DNA from: Aurifilum marmelostoma
Taxonomy: Eukaryota; Ascomycota; Sordariomycetes; Diaporthales; Cryphonectriaceae
NCBI GenBank assembly: GCA_027559495.1
Contig: JAMXSV010000003.1
Coordinates: 2,108,001-2,172,000 of the forward strand
Length of the DNA stretch: 64,000 bases
Reading direction: 5' to 3'
The notes below the pieces were generated by a model, which saw only the letters and a program-made list of their open reading frames with translations, had not been told where the DNA came from and searched no databases. Numbering within the stretch: position 1 is the stretch's first letter; every line of letters starts with the position of its first letter. Below, piece by piece: positions 22,021-34,713 of the stretch. The translations under genes were made by a program, and so were the position numbers.

Positions 22021-24171
22021 CGTGATGGTGAGTGGTGATTGACGACGACGACGACGACGACGATGACCTTCAGAAACAAAAAGGTGATGATGTATTGCTG
22101 GATTAATCCTTGGGGTGGAAAATATTGAAAGATTGATGTTGGTGTGCGCGATGGTTTTGTATGAGAACAAGAGACGAGGAAACAAGAGATGAAAGATCAA
22201 CGTCACCTATGGCGTATTGCGTGGAAAGCTTATTCATGCATTGCGGCGATGCGATGGACGGCCATGGCTGGCTACAGTACAGTATTGGTTGTGGCGGTGG
22301 TGCATCGTCTGCATGGGGGCTGTGCGGGTGCCAGCACGTCGTGTCTTCCCTGGCTGCTGTGGGTGACCTACACACATTAATTATAGTGCAACGAGTGTCA
22401 GTCAACCATTCCATATCTTTGAGTTGTCTAAAGTCTCTTTATATCCCCCCACCCCCCCTCTCTTCTTTCTCTGTACATATGTCTGCATCACAGAGCAAGC
22501 TGGCCATCAATCTGTTGGAGCCTGTAATCCGGGGTCGAGGGGCCTATAGCTTGGGTCGTTATACCCTGTAAAGATACAGTACAAGTACAGTATATACTTC
22601 AGTGGTCGGGCCTATTGCCCCCACCCAATTCCTCCTCTACGTGTACCCTGACCAGTTGTTGTCAACATGGCCAACTCATCTTGAACAGTATTTAGAATGT
22701 TCTTCAGGCTTGAGAATGACAAGAAGTAACTTTCAAGCACTAAATAAATACAGCAATCGCGATTCGAGAGGGAGATGCCGGTAGTGATGAGGTGAGAACA
22801 TTAAAGATGTCTCTAATTCTTTGTTTGGTCTATATTCTTCTACATAGTTACTTAGTATATGGAAACCTTGGACGACACCACAGCACCGACCGTACACTAG
22901 AGGATGGGAAACAGCCATCTTTCTCCAACAATATCTTGTAGCGTGCAACTGTAAGGCACTATACTATGTAGTCCGTCAACGAACCAAGGGGCCACAGGGG
23001 GGGGGGTCTTCAGGAGGTCCACTCACTGGCAACTGCAACCCCACCATCCCATACTAGCATGCTTGACTTGGGGGTGGGGGTGAGGAGGGAGCCAGACACG
23101 CCAGAGTTCAGTTACCGACCAGTGCCTGCCCGTGTCCTCCCCCCTCCATCCTCTCCAGCTCTATTACCGAGCACTACCCACCCACTAACCTTTGTTCTAC
23201 AGTACTATTACAGTGTACTTGGATGCGGCATACACTAGTGTCCAGCAAGGCACCGTGGCACTAAGCCTGGGGACCCAAGCAAGCAGGGGGTCGTTTCTGC
23301 ATCCAGTGCCTGATTGGGCGCTGCCACAGCCCGAGGGTCCCCCTTGTTCCCTTGGGCGGTCTCGGATCAGACTCGATGTCCACTGATTCGACCTGTCGCA
23401 AACCCTCCAAGCAACCAGCAACCTAATGCAGCATGGCAACTTGACGATCAGGTCTCGATAAGGCCGACTCGACTTTCCTTCCCCCCCCCCCCCTTCCCCC
23501 CCCTCTCTCCCCTCCTGGCCGGCAGAAGTCTATGTGTGACAGTTTTACTCTCCCGCACATGAGAGCGCGCCGTGTACAGCCTCTCGGGTCCCCAGGGTCA
23601 CGATAATTCCTAGCTCGGTACTGACCACCTTAGCTAACGTACCCAATTGATTGACTCCGCCGCGGGCATCCACTCCATCTTCTGCCTGTCGTCTGATCAC
23701 TGTCACTCTCTGTCGCTCTCTCCCTGTCCCTCTCAGGACTAGCCAGGCCTCGTCGAGGTCCCATCTGTCTGCTCCAGTCCCATATCTGGGCTCCATTTCG
23801 GCCCAGACAGCAACTGTGCGCCAAACCTTCGCAGGGTTTACGATCCAACCCGCCCTGACACTCCCTTCCTCCCTATCGACCCGCCGACGCGTATTCAGAG
23901 AGCTCCGTCCGCCTCCCTCTCCTCCCGGAGAACTACCACAACGACGACCCAACAACAACCCCAAGTATCTGTCCGCAGTCCCCCAGCTCGACCCGCTCGG
24001 ACACACAAGCTCAGCCCTCCGGAACTGACCTTGAGGAGGCGACCTCTCCTAACCCCCCCCCCAGGACAGGACAGGACAGAACAGGACAAACCCCTCCGAT
24101 CCGGCCCACGCGAGGGCATGCTGCTCTAAACATGCGAATCAGGGCAACACGTCCCTATATCGCTCGCCACA
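22021..24171. other. Divergent promoter region between GH43 and IRA genes
   Basis: About 2.15 kb between two genes transcribed outward. It holds a CGA-type trinucleotide repeat (about 22041-22063), paired TACAGTA words (22273-22284 and 22575-22592), C/G runs near 23000 and 23480-23505, and a pyrimidine-rich leader before the IRA start. No gene is seen. Confidence 0.55.
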
Positions 24172-27100
24172 ATGAACGCTGATGGCGGTCTGGTTGGATG
24201 CCTTGTCGAGAGGCTAACCACACGGGTGAGGTTTTGTGCTTGCCTTGTGTTCCTGCATCTTCCTATACGGTACAATATCAAATAAAAAGGGACGACGGAA
24301 GGGAGAAGAGAAGAAGTAGAAGAGGAAGAAGAAGGAGTGACAAAAGGAGCGGAGGCAGGCCGGCCACTTTGGTTTCTTGGTGGTTTTTTTTTCTTTCTTC
24401 GGAGGGAGAACATGACCGGTCTTCTCGTCTTCTTCCTGTTAGCAAGAACTCGCCAGTGCTAACGCCTTGATTGCTTTCACCCCATTTAGCTTCCACATCG
24501 GACGGGAACAACCGTCCAGGACCTGTACCAAGACGACATAGTCCTCATAACACGTGCCACCCTGCTGAAGATCAGCGTCCCGTCTATCGCCCTCGTCATC
24601 GATGCCCTGATATCTCTGCTGGAAGATCTTGGTCGACCTTATCGATCCGCCGGCACTGCTGCTAGCCACCCGCCTCACGTCCTCAACTCAGAATTCTATA
24701 TCCTCAGCCTGCTCGCCGACTGTTGCTCCAGTCACTGGAACAACGGGCCCTTGGAGCCGGGCGACGTCGCCGACTCCCCTGGCGGCCAAACATTTGTGAG
24801 GGCCAGGGATCCTCCCAGGCGGTCACTGGACTCTTCTCTGGTCACCAGGATATTCGACATCCTAAAGATATACACCAGACCTCTGCCAGAGGGCTTCACC
24901 CTGTCCACCCAGACCCTGTTGGACAGGTTTGAGACGGTCCAGGAGGTGGGTGCCGGCTTTGCAGACCTTCCCGGTGGTAACGAGGCACCCCTCGAGAGCC
25001 AGACCCTCTACGACTCGCACGTAGAAGTGGTAGAACGCCATGCCAGGACCATCTGCGAGTTCGTCGTGGCCTCCAGCTGGTCGGGCGCCTTCGAGTACTT
25101 TAGGAAGGTCATCTATGTGATCCGGACCACGACCTCGGTGCAGAGCTCCACCGTCCAGACCATCACCGCCGTCGAGGATGAGCGCACCGCCCTGGTCGTG
25201 CTCCGTCTGGTAGGCTGCTTCTGGGTTGATTCCTACAAGCTCGGCCTGATCATCCAGGAGATCTGCTCAAGCTACCTGCACTTCCGGAGGCATTTCCAGG
25301 ATACCATTGCCATCGTCACCCCCCTGCTCATCACGAGATGGCTTGATCGCCAGCCCCAAGAGTTTGTGAAGCTCCATACGAGCCACAGGAGGCTGGATGG
25401 CGGGCCTGACACGCTGTTCGACATGACCCAGACCGTGGTGCTCGATAACGGGAGGTCTGAGTCTGTGGCGGATGGTGTGAGGCGGAGGTTTCTGCAGTAT
25501 CCGCTCCAGACCACACTGCTCTTCCTCCTGCCCGACGTCTTCGAGGTTGCCAGCAGCATGCGGGACGCCAAGGGTGGCAGCATGTCCAAGAAGATCGCCT
25601 TTCTGGACGGCCTGCGCAAGGCGCTGAGGAACAGAAACGAGCAGGCTGCGTACTGTCTCGTTTTACTTCTGCGCGCTGCCCGCCACTTTGACATGAACAG
25701 CGACGCCGCCTTCATCAGCTACGCTCTGGATGTCCAGGACGAGGTCCACGACGCCGTGTTCCGCCGAAACACATCAGGTTCCGATTCTATGCTGTTCGAG
25801 CAGGATATCATGACCGCCGCCTTCGTGAGCCTGACGGACCTCAACTACGAGGGATGTGTTGAGTCTCTGGCGCCCAACTGCCTCAAACCGGCCGCCCCGT
25901 TGGGATTCAAGATTGCCCTCATACAGGCCGCTGCACACTTTGCTACTTCTGAGGACCCAGGCAGGTACAAGGAGCTCAACCAGCTCACCATCAACTTCAT
26001 CGAGATCCAGTTGAAGGTATGTATATCGTAGAGCAGGCGATCACGAAGGTCCAAGGCAGATTTGCTAATACCTGTAGCAGACCTTTGCAACAGTCTTCAC
26101 AGAGACTTGTGCAAGTGATCATGACGTACCACATCGAAAGGCTCTCGAGTTGGTCAACAACAACAACCTGATCCATCACATGCTGACATACCTGAGTGTC
26201 TGCCCGAGACAACTCTTTGTACCAAGGACATTGAATCCTGCCGAATATCAAGGCTATTTTGAGGATCTCCTGCCTTGTCTGATGACATCGGATGATGAGA
26301 TCCGCCGACTGGCCTCCAAGTTGGTCATGCGCTTCTTTTCGAACACCAAGCTTATGGACGAGTGGTCAAAAGTAGGATGGTTCTCGTCACCCGATGTAAA
26401 AGAAAGAATCTGGAGGACCACGTCGCTTGTGCTGAGGGATATCTGCGACCGGATAGGCACTCAGGACCTTGGCCTGACCATCTCCTCGATTAATGCATAT
26501 CTCGAATCCAGGCTCCTCCTGCTAGGGTCCCTAAAGGTATGCAAGAGCTTGAACGGAGTTTATAGATCATAGCGAGTGACGAACGCGCGGCAGCTGACCC
26601 AGTGCGCAGGAATTGGCAAATCTAGCCGAAGACATCCCTGAGCGTGTGGCAGTAACCACGCAGATGGAGACGATACTGTTGGTGGCGCTCTGTTCAGCAA
26701 ATATTGAAACCTTGCAGCAGGTCATCAACTGCTGTGGTTCGTTTCTGGAGGAGTGCGAGGCTATCGGGGCCGCGTCTACCGGGCCGACCAAGGCAGTCCA
26801 GGCACAACTCCGAAATGGTAGTACATTCCGAGAGCTCGCTTCTCGCGAGTTCCGCTTCACCGGACTGGTTGCTTTTCAGAAGCGGTTCCGTAGCTTGTTG
26901 AGGGGTATGAAGTATCCAAGCGCGGGCATCCTTGATGCCTGGACGAGTGCTTTTGACAAGTGGGTTAAGTTATCAAGAGAAGTCTCGACCTCCGCCACTG
27001 AGGCGTTACCCGAGGCGGTCCTCGCTGAGTGGCGAAACTATGCTGGCTTCCTCGCTTCCCTTGGCGGCGTGTGCGTGGAGGACCAGTCAGTGATCATGGA

Positions 27101-30100
27101 GGATCCTACCCTGAAGGACCTCAAGTGGATTGACAAGTTGTCGCTAGATAACCAGGAGGAGCCGATGCTCAGCAGATATCTCAGGGTGAGCATCGAGCTT
27201 CTTGGTTGCAACAATGTCCGGGTGAGAGAGACAATGCGAGAGGTGCTCTCCGTAGAGACAGCACCCGCTCTCTATCAATCGCTGTTCAAGGCGCTTGAGC
27301 AACAGCTTGACGTCTTGTTCACCGGGGCATTGGAATCCGCTGCCAAGGGGCTCGAACACGAGATCATCTTCGCCGAGCAGTCCATCTCGCTTCTCCGAGC
27401 CCTGGTGGAAAGGCTGGATGGGCCCTCAGACTTGGGCGCTGCATCCTCTGTGAACCTGGGGGCCCTAGCGCTTAACTTTGCCAAGTTCCTCGATGGGGTT
27501 TCGGACACGAGAAACAGCCTCATGGTGAAGATCAAGGTCTGTCAGCTTTCTGAGGCTCTCATGAGGAAGAAGGAGCACTTGAACCTGAGAGACGACGTGC
27601 GCATCCGCAACCAGCTTCTGGAGTACGTCTTCAGCTGGATCACACGACCGCGATCTCCACGGGCGGAATCTGCTGCAGCATACGGGCCTGCACGTTTTGA
27701 TGATGCGACGCGTGTTCAGAAGGATCTCGACAAGGCCTGTCTGCGGTCGCTGGCCGAGATGACCTACCGCCTTCCTCTGCAGCCTGCCGAAGGGCAGTCC
27801 GACGTCGGGGCGAGCGAGCTGAAATCGCAGATGTTCCACACTTACTTCAATCGCTTCCTGTCGCTGCTGAACCTGGAGTCCACGGAGGCGGGTAGGCACG
27901 AGCACGGCACCACAGCAAGGGATGAGAGCATCACGAGCTCGGACCTGGCCATCACCATACTGTCCAACCTTTTGGCTGCGAACATCGACGTTGGCCTCAA
28001 GCATTCTCTTAGCATAGGGTATCACGAGAATGTCGAGATAAGAACGGCCTTTGTCAAAGTCCTCTACAATATCCTAGTGCAGGGCACAGAGTTCAGCAAC
28101 CTGTCTGACACTGCTGTCACGGAGAAATACGACGAGCTGCTCGACCTTCTCACCACGGACACGAGCTTGGCTGCCGCCATCAGCTCGGTCTGCCCTAGCA
28201 ATGAGGTCGATGAGGTCACAATCTCCCTGTTGAACATCTTCGAGACCCGAGGCCTCAGCTTTGTGCTGCTGGAGGCCCTCATCAAGCAGGAGATTGAGGA
28301 TACGGAGAACGAGTCAGAGCTGTTGCGGAGGACGTGTGTTGCAACCAAGATGCTCTCGATCTACGCCAAGTGGAAGGGCATGGCGTATCTCAAGGGGACA
28401 CTGCAAAAGGTGCTCGAGCGATTGATGATGACGTCCAGGGACCTCGATCTCGAACTGGACCCAGCAAGGGTCGCAACACCAGACGAGCTACAGAAGAATG
28501 CCCTGCAACTGCGTATCGTCGCCAAGGTCTTCATCGAGGACATTTGCAACTCATCGTCCAGCATCCCGACGTCATTCCGGAAAATTTGCAACATCATCTC
28601 CACAGCGGTGATGCCTAGGTTCCCCGAGGCCAAGTACACCGCGGTTGGCGCCTTCATCTTCCTCAGGTTCTTTTGCCCCGCCATCGTGGCCCCTGAGACT
28701 GAGGGTCTTGTCTCGACGCTTCCGTCCAAAGAGATGCGCAGAGGCCTGCTGCTGATCGCCAAGGTCGTTCAAAACTTGGCCAACAACGTGCTGTTTGGGG
28801 CCAAAGAACCTTACATGTTTCCCTTGAACGACTTCCTCACGCAGAACATATACCGGGTCACCACCTTCTTGCGGGAAATCTCTGTGGCACCCGAGAGGAC
28901 AGACCCGCCAAGTACCGCAGAGTCTTTTGACTTTGGTTCTTGTGTCGCTCTGCATCGCTTTCTCTACGACCACTGGGACCAGGTCAGGCAGCGACTCACG
29001 TCCCAGGAAAGGAGGGATTTTGTGCGGTCGCCAGCAGAGGTGACGCGCACACGCTCACCCGTCTTGGAACCCCTTCGGCATCTCATCTCGCATCTAGGCC
29101 CGCCATCGCTGGCCGTCACATGGAACAGGCCAGTGATCTCATCAAACAGCCCACCTGCATACTCGCGGTTCCAAAACTTTATGCTTCGTAATGCTTTCCG
29201 CAGTACCGAGTCGTTTGTCACGACCCGGGCCGTATATGACGGTGGTGAGAGCAAGGTATGTTTTACCTGTGGCTCTCTGAGCTCAGCCGTATCTTTCAAC
29301 AGCAGCAGCAGTAGTAGCAAGAGTGACGACTGACGTTTTCGACCTTAGGACGGAGTGTCTATCATCTGCATTATCTTGAGAAACATTGACGACGAGTCTA
29401 TTGATTACGATACCCTGATCTATTGTTATTTGAAGGTATGTGAGATATACAGCATCTTTTTTTTTCTCTACGCGTAAAAAATATTGTCAATAGTGCCAAA
29501 GTGTTCTGACCTCCTCGTTAGATTGCTAGTCGCATGTGGCATAAGCCGTTTGGCTTGTTGATTGATGCGACATGTTTCAACGGGCAGAGTGAAGAGCCTC
29601 AGGATGAGCTGCTTCATAAACTGGAGCTTCTGACCCCCTCTGAGCTGTCAAAGCAGCTCACTCGCATCTACATCTATAATATGAACACCGCGTTCCGGTA
29701 AGCGCAGGGAGCTTACCCAGTACTGCCTCTCTGGACTGTATTATAGGAGCTAATTCTGGTGCAGGAAATGTCTGCGCCGTGTCCTCCGAGTGTCTACAAA
29801 GAAAGACGCGAGCATCTTCAACCCAAACAAGATCGACTACCACCTTATTGGAAGTATCAAAGAGTTGCAGAACCACTTCCACTTCACGCAGCTTCACTTG
29901 CCCAAGGAGACCATCAGCGTATTCGCTGATACGCGATACGACTTCAAGCCTGTCATCCGATTGTCCAAGACAAAGGGTGCGATTCTATGCCGGATTATGG
30001 TGGGCACCCAGTTTGTGCAGATAACGACGGCCGATCAGCAAGAAGTACATCCCAGCTTCCGACTGAGCGCCAATATCAATGACATTTTCCGTCTCAGTGA

Positions 30101-33100
30101 TATAGACGAGGCGCCTGTCAACACCAAGACCGACGATGATTCTGCTTTCGGGCTGCGGGCCGACAATGGCAAAATTGCATTGTACTTCACCAGCCCGAAG
30201 AAGGCTGAGATCCTCCAGACCATTCGCACGGCCAAGGCCAAGCATGGTAAAGACACTCGGTCGCTGAAGCTGTACGAGCGGCTGATAAGGCCGCAAGATG
30301 TGCCCGGAACGCTGTTGAACCTGGCCCTTACCAATCTTGCGAGTCCGGACCATGTTCTGCGATTGTCGTCATACAATCTGCTGGGCGCTTTGTGCAGGGC
30401 ATTCAACTTCACCACAGCGTCCAGAGTCGTGTGCACAAAAGGTATGTCGTCTTCTGAGATTTGGCCCTGCAGAACCACCTTTGCCTAACCAGTGCATGCA
30501 GACATTGCTGTGCCCTTGGATCCTTCCCGCTTCATCATCGATATCAGCAGAACGCTGGCCGAGACGGAGCCGCAGCTCACGTCCGACTTCCTGAACGAGT
30601 TCTTCGTCGGCTGGGACAGCTTCTCCGAGGAGCAGAAACCCCTGAGCCTTGCGTATTTAGCACCATGGCTGCCTGGCCTGCGGTCTTCCGTTCTTGCGGC
30701 CGAGGCCGACAGCGACAAAGGGCGTGAGAAGATTGCAACCTTCTTCAGAAAACTGATCGATGTGACCTTGTCTGACCCAACTTTGGGGTTCACGCTTGAG
30801 CAGACGATCTGGCCAGCTATCCAGCGCGACGAGGTTCTGTTGGATATCTTCCTGGACGAAGTCATCAAGGCAGCATCGAGCATAGGGCTACATGATGAGC
30901 AGACCGAGACACTGACCTCCATCGTCACCGCGATAGGGAGCATCACCCTGCGTGGCAAGATTATCACACGGCTGCGGAAGGCTCTGAACCGGTCTTCAAT
31001 GCGGCAGAGCAAGCATCTGCCAGAAAACGTCGTGTGGCCAGAGGTCTGCATCCTGTTACAGTTCTGTGTATCCCTGTCATTCGACAGCGGTATCCAGGCG
31101 CAGATGTATCTGCCCGAGATATTCCACATCGTCACCATGCTTGCCAACACCGGAGCCTCAGACATACGGGTCCTGGTACACCGCCTATTGATCAACTCCG
31201 TACACGCTGCTTGCACCTCGTTCAGCCTGGACGAGGCGCGGCAGACCAAGCTCAGAGGTATCCTTGAGTCTCTGTCCGAAACACGAACTGATATCTGGAG
31301 TATCACCCCCATATACCCGAGCCGCGATGGGGCTTCCATGTCCACAACGCAGGAGTATGGTCCCACGCTGGCTGCTACGGAAACTTTGGCAGGTATCATG
31401 TTCGACATCTGCTCTGTTGCTGCTCCGTCTACAGACATGGCCAATGCTTGGCGTTCGCGCTGGATGAGCCTCGTCGCCAGTACGGCCTTCCAGAACAACC
31501 CGGCCATTCAGCCTCGCGCCTTCTCGGTGATGGGATGCCTCGCCAGAGAGGAGGTAGACGATGATCTGTTGTATCAAGTTCTCGTCGCGCTGCGAATAAG
31601 CATCACGCGGTTCAGCGGCGATGATGGGAACAGCGAGATGCTGGTCGCGATCGTGACTGCGCTGTCACGGATGATGGCCAAACTGCCCTCCACGTCCCGC
31701 TATGGCGTTCAGCTGTTCTGGCTAGCTACATTCCTGCTGCGGCTCGTCCCTCCTTCGCTCTTCAACTGCGCGGCCGTGTTCCTCGAGTCCGTGCTGACCA
31801 ACATAAACACCTCGGGCGACATGCGCGGTGTGAAGCTCGTGGCGCACCTGCTTCAGGGTCGTGACCAGCTCGAGGATGTGGCACAGCCGCTGGACGACTT
31901 CTATGGCATTCACTTCAGCAACGAGACCTTCCACTTTGCCGTGTGTGCATGTCTCGCCCGCGGCCTGTCCGATACCATGACCAAGACGACCGCACTGCAC
32001 GTACTCGCTACGTTCTTGGAGATGACAACCCTACCTGCCGTCACGCCTGACGGGGGCGATACACCGTCGACAAGGCATCTGAAAGAGGTGCCATACTCGC
32101 CGTATCTCTCGCTCATCCTCTCCCGCGCGGTAGCGCCTGAGGAACTGAGGGACGCCCTCTGGCAGGCCGGCATCACCCCGCCCACGAGTCCGTCAGGAGT
32201 ACAGAAGGCTCGATCAATGGAGAGGCTGAGCAGCGTCAAGGACGAGGATCTCTTGCTGAATACTGCCATCGAGCTGGTGGATTTCCAGTTTCTCGAGGAT
32301 GCGGTCCAGAGCCGGCTGCTCCACTGGCTGAACGAACTCGCCATTGGTCGGCCGAGCGTGATTATGCAATTGTAGGCTATCCCACGACTTGTTTTCCCTT
32401 TCCCACTTTCCTGGCGTCCCTCGTCTCGTCAAGCTAATTATCAGCAGCTGCGGTCCGATAATGGTCATCCTCGATGACACCCTCCTACACTGCCAAAACT
32501 CGTCGACATTAGAGTCAGCCCACAGGCTTCTGCAAACGCTGACGGCGAATCCGCAATTCGCCACGGCGATGATGGATTCGAGCACGAGCAACGGAAATGG
32601 ATCTATGGCTTCCTCGGCGCTCAATGACATCCTCGAAGAGATGGGATTCGGGGGGCTATGGCGGTTCTGTTCGCTGAACCCGACGCAGGAGCCGGACAAA
32701 CAGTGCTTTTCCCAGACGGAGAGGCTGATTGATGTGAGTTTCTTACACCCCCACCTTTTCTCGGACATGGTGTCTCCTCAGGCCACCTCGGTGATCCCTC
32801 GGTCCTCCATTGTTCTTGTGTAGCCGGCCCCCAGGAAAGCCGAATGATCATGTTGGCGGGAAAAAGGACCGCAAGGCTGACAATTATTGATGACACAGCT
32901 GATCATCAATGCTGGGACGTATTGAACTGTACGAAGGAATTGAGCTTGACACATTGGTGTTACCACTGCATACAGAGATAGAGCGTCCAGGCACGAGTCT
33001 GAGGACGTCGACCCAAGTCTGATGATGATGGAGCCGTTCAAGACGCGGGTCGGGGACAGCTTAGCAAAGACAGAGTCGGCCATTCTGGGAGCTCCAAGTC

Positions 33101-33111
33101 TCGTCTGGTGA
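24172..33111 (+). CDS. Ras GTPase-activating protein, Ira/neurofibromin type
   Basis: Eleven exons: 24172-24225, 24490-26016, 26078-26536, 26610-29255, 29349-29435, 29522-29697, 29765-30441, 30502-32371, 32445-32733, 32899-32918, 32976-33111, giving 2,646 residues. All junctions keep frame. The N-terminus MNADGGLVGCLVERLTTR is on exon 1. The GAP domain lies in exon 4: arginine finger R1253 in ELLRRTCVATK, and the FLR motif F1364-R1366 in FLRFFCPAIVAPE, 113 residues apart as in neurofibromin. Exons 5-7 encode a Sec14/CRAL-TRIO-like lipid-binding module (IICIILRNIDDESIDYD) with the linked PH-like part. The remainder is helical repeat. It stimulates Ras GTP hydrolysis, lowering Ras/cAMP signalling at membranes. 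At 26078 an alternative acceptor three bases later would drop one Gln. Exon 10 is a 20-nt microexon inferred from frame. Confidence 0.93.
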
Positions 33112-33415
33112 GGTGTACATTGATCATAGCTAGCGATTTTTGAGGACTTGAGTCGAAGCAAGCAGGGCGCATTGCGATTGGGTGCAAGGCTGTTGAGGCA
33201 ACGTTCCATGGAGGATATATCCCATTTGATCGCTCGAGACATCTTCTGCTTTGGATAGCTATTTGAAATGAATTAGTGTGTTTGAAAATGAATTGTTCCC
33301 GCAAAACGTCCACCAGTCGCCGCGTCCGTCTCGGAGGATCCTCGAGTTGTTTGGTGCCACGGCGGAGAACGCGTTCATATCCTTAAGCTATTGTTCTTCC
33401 TCAAGGTGGTTTTTT

Positions 33416-33473
33416 GGGGGGGGGGGGGGGGGGGGAAGCGGGGGGGCAGCGGCAGGGGGCGGGTAGGCCACAG
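33416..33473. repeat. G20 run and G-quadruplex-prone cluster
   Basis: Twenty uninterrupted G at 33416-33435 are followed by further G6, G5 and G3 runs up to 33473. The cluster lies 300 bp downstream of the IRA stop, on the sense strand. Run length in the assembly may be inexact. Confidence 0.9.
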
Positions 33474-34662
33474 CGGCAAGAGAACATCGTTCAGTGCCAA
33501 GTACCTCTTCTCGTGCACACTTTGAGCTCATCTATACCACGCCGATCAGGACTGGCCCGCCGATCCTTCACCGCCCGGTGATTGCATCACAACACATGCC
33601 CCCCCCCCCCTCACAGGACTCACCACGTTCTGTGCGGCGCACCAAGGGCCCAGCACGTCCTCTGGTTTGTATTCTCTTTGCCGACTACAATCTTCAACCT
33701 ATCCTGAAAAAAGGGACGAGGACTACACTATGAGCTCTTTCATCTCTCTGTACTTTAGGATGGGAATTAGAGCGAAAGTTAACGCACGCCACTCCTAGCC
33801 CAGAGATGTCAGCTTTTGAAACAAGAAAAAAAAAGGCGCGCGAGCAACTTGGAAGAGAAGGGCCGAAAGGGGAAGGGGAAGGAAGTAGGAAAAAAAAAAA
33901 AAAAGGTCAGGGACGCCATGGCATGTGTGGCATGACTGACACATACATACACACACCTCAATAATACCTCGGCTCCTGGCTTGTTGCAGCCTGTCCGTCT
34001 CTCACCAGCATCTCTGCCGAGGTCTCTCTAGTCTGGTGGTTTTGTGCTCGCTCAACTTGAACACGGAAAGGCACACACAGCGAGATATGGGGGGGGGGGG
34101 GGGAGGGACGATGGTAGTGGTGGCGATAGAGGCGCACGGCGGTGAAGGGGAAAGAGGAGCGGTGGGCTGGACGAGTGTCTTCGCCTTGTTCGTGTGTGAT
34201 GCCAAGAAGTTTGGAATCGATTGGCGGAAGGTCCTCCTCTCCTCCTCGGGGGCTTTGATTGATGGACACGAGATCGGATTCGCTTGTCGTCGAGTGAGTC
34301 ACCTGCGTGTTCCCTTCCGCCGTCGTCACCACTTGATGACGAGGGAGCACCGGCTTTGGGAGTATCTTTTCTCACCTGGCCGGGCAAGGGACGGGCAATC
34401 GTTGTCTTCGACAAAGACCACCAGGGGAAGTTCTCGATAAGATCCATTCAGCATCGTCGACATGGACTGCGGCCTTGCCTTTGCCCCCCCCCCCCCCAAA
34501 TGACAAATCCTGCTCTTCGTTTTCTGTTCTGTGCCTCAGCTGAGTGACCTGATCACACATGCATGAACCCTCGGTCCGGCTGATGAGAGACAAGGACGAA
34601 AGGAAGAAAAGAAGATTAGTTTGTCATCGTGTGCTGGACCATTCAGGCCACAGAGAAGGACT

Positions 34663-34666
34663 TTCT

Positions 34667-34712
<46 letters not shown>

Positions 34713-34713
34713 C
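34663..34713. repeat. Compound (CT)n-(AC)n microsatellite
   Basis: About 14 CT units are joined through TTA to about nine AC units. Long pure dinucleotide tracts like this are prone to slippage. Confidence 0.9.

Noticed and set aside
22021..22206. Longer GH43 form with possible signal peptide
   Set aside because: It would include an Arg run encoded by a microsatellite and lacks a normal cleavage region; left as a minor alternative.
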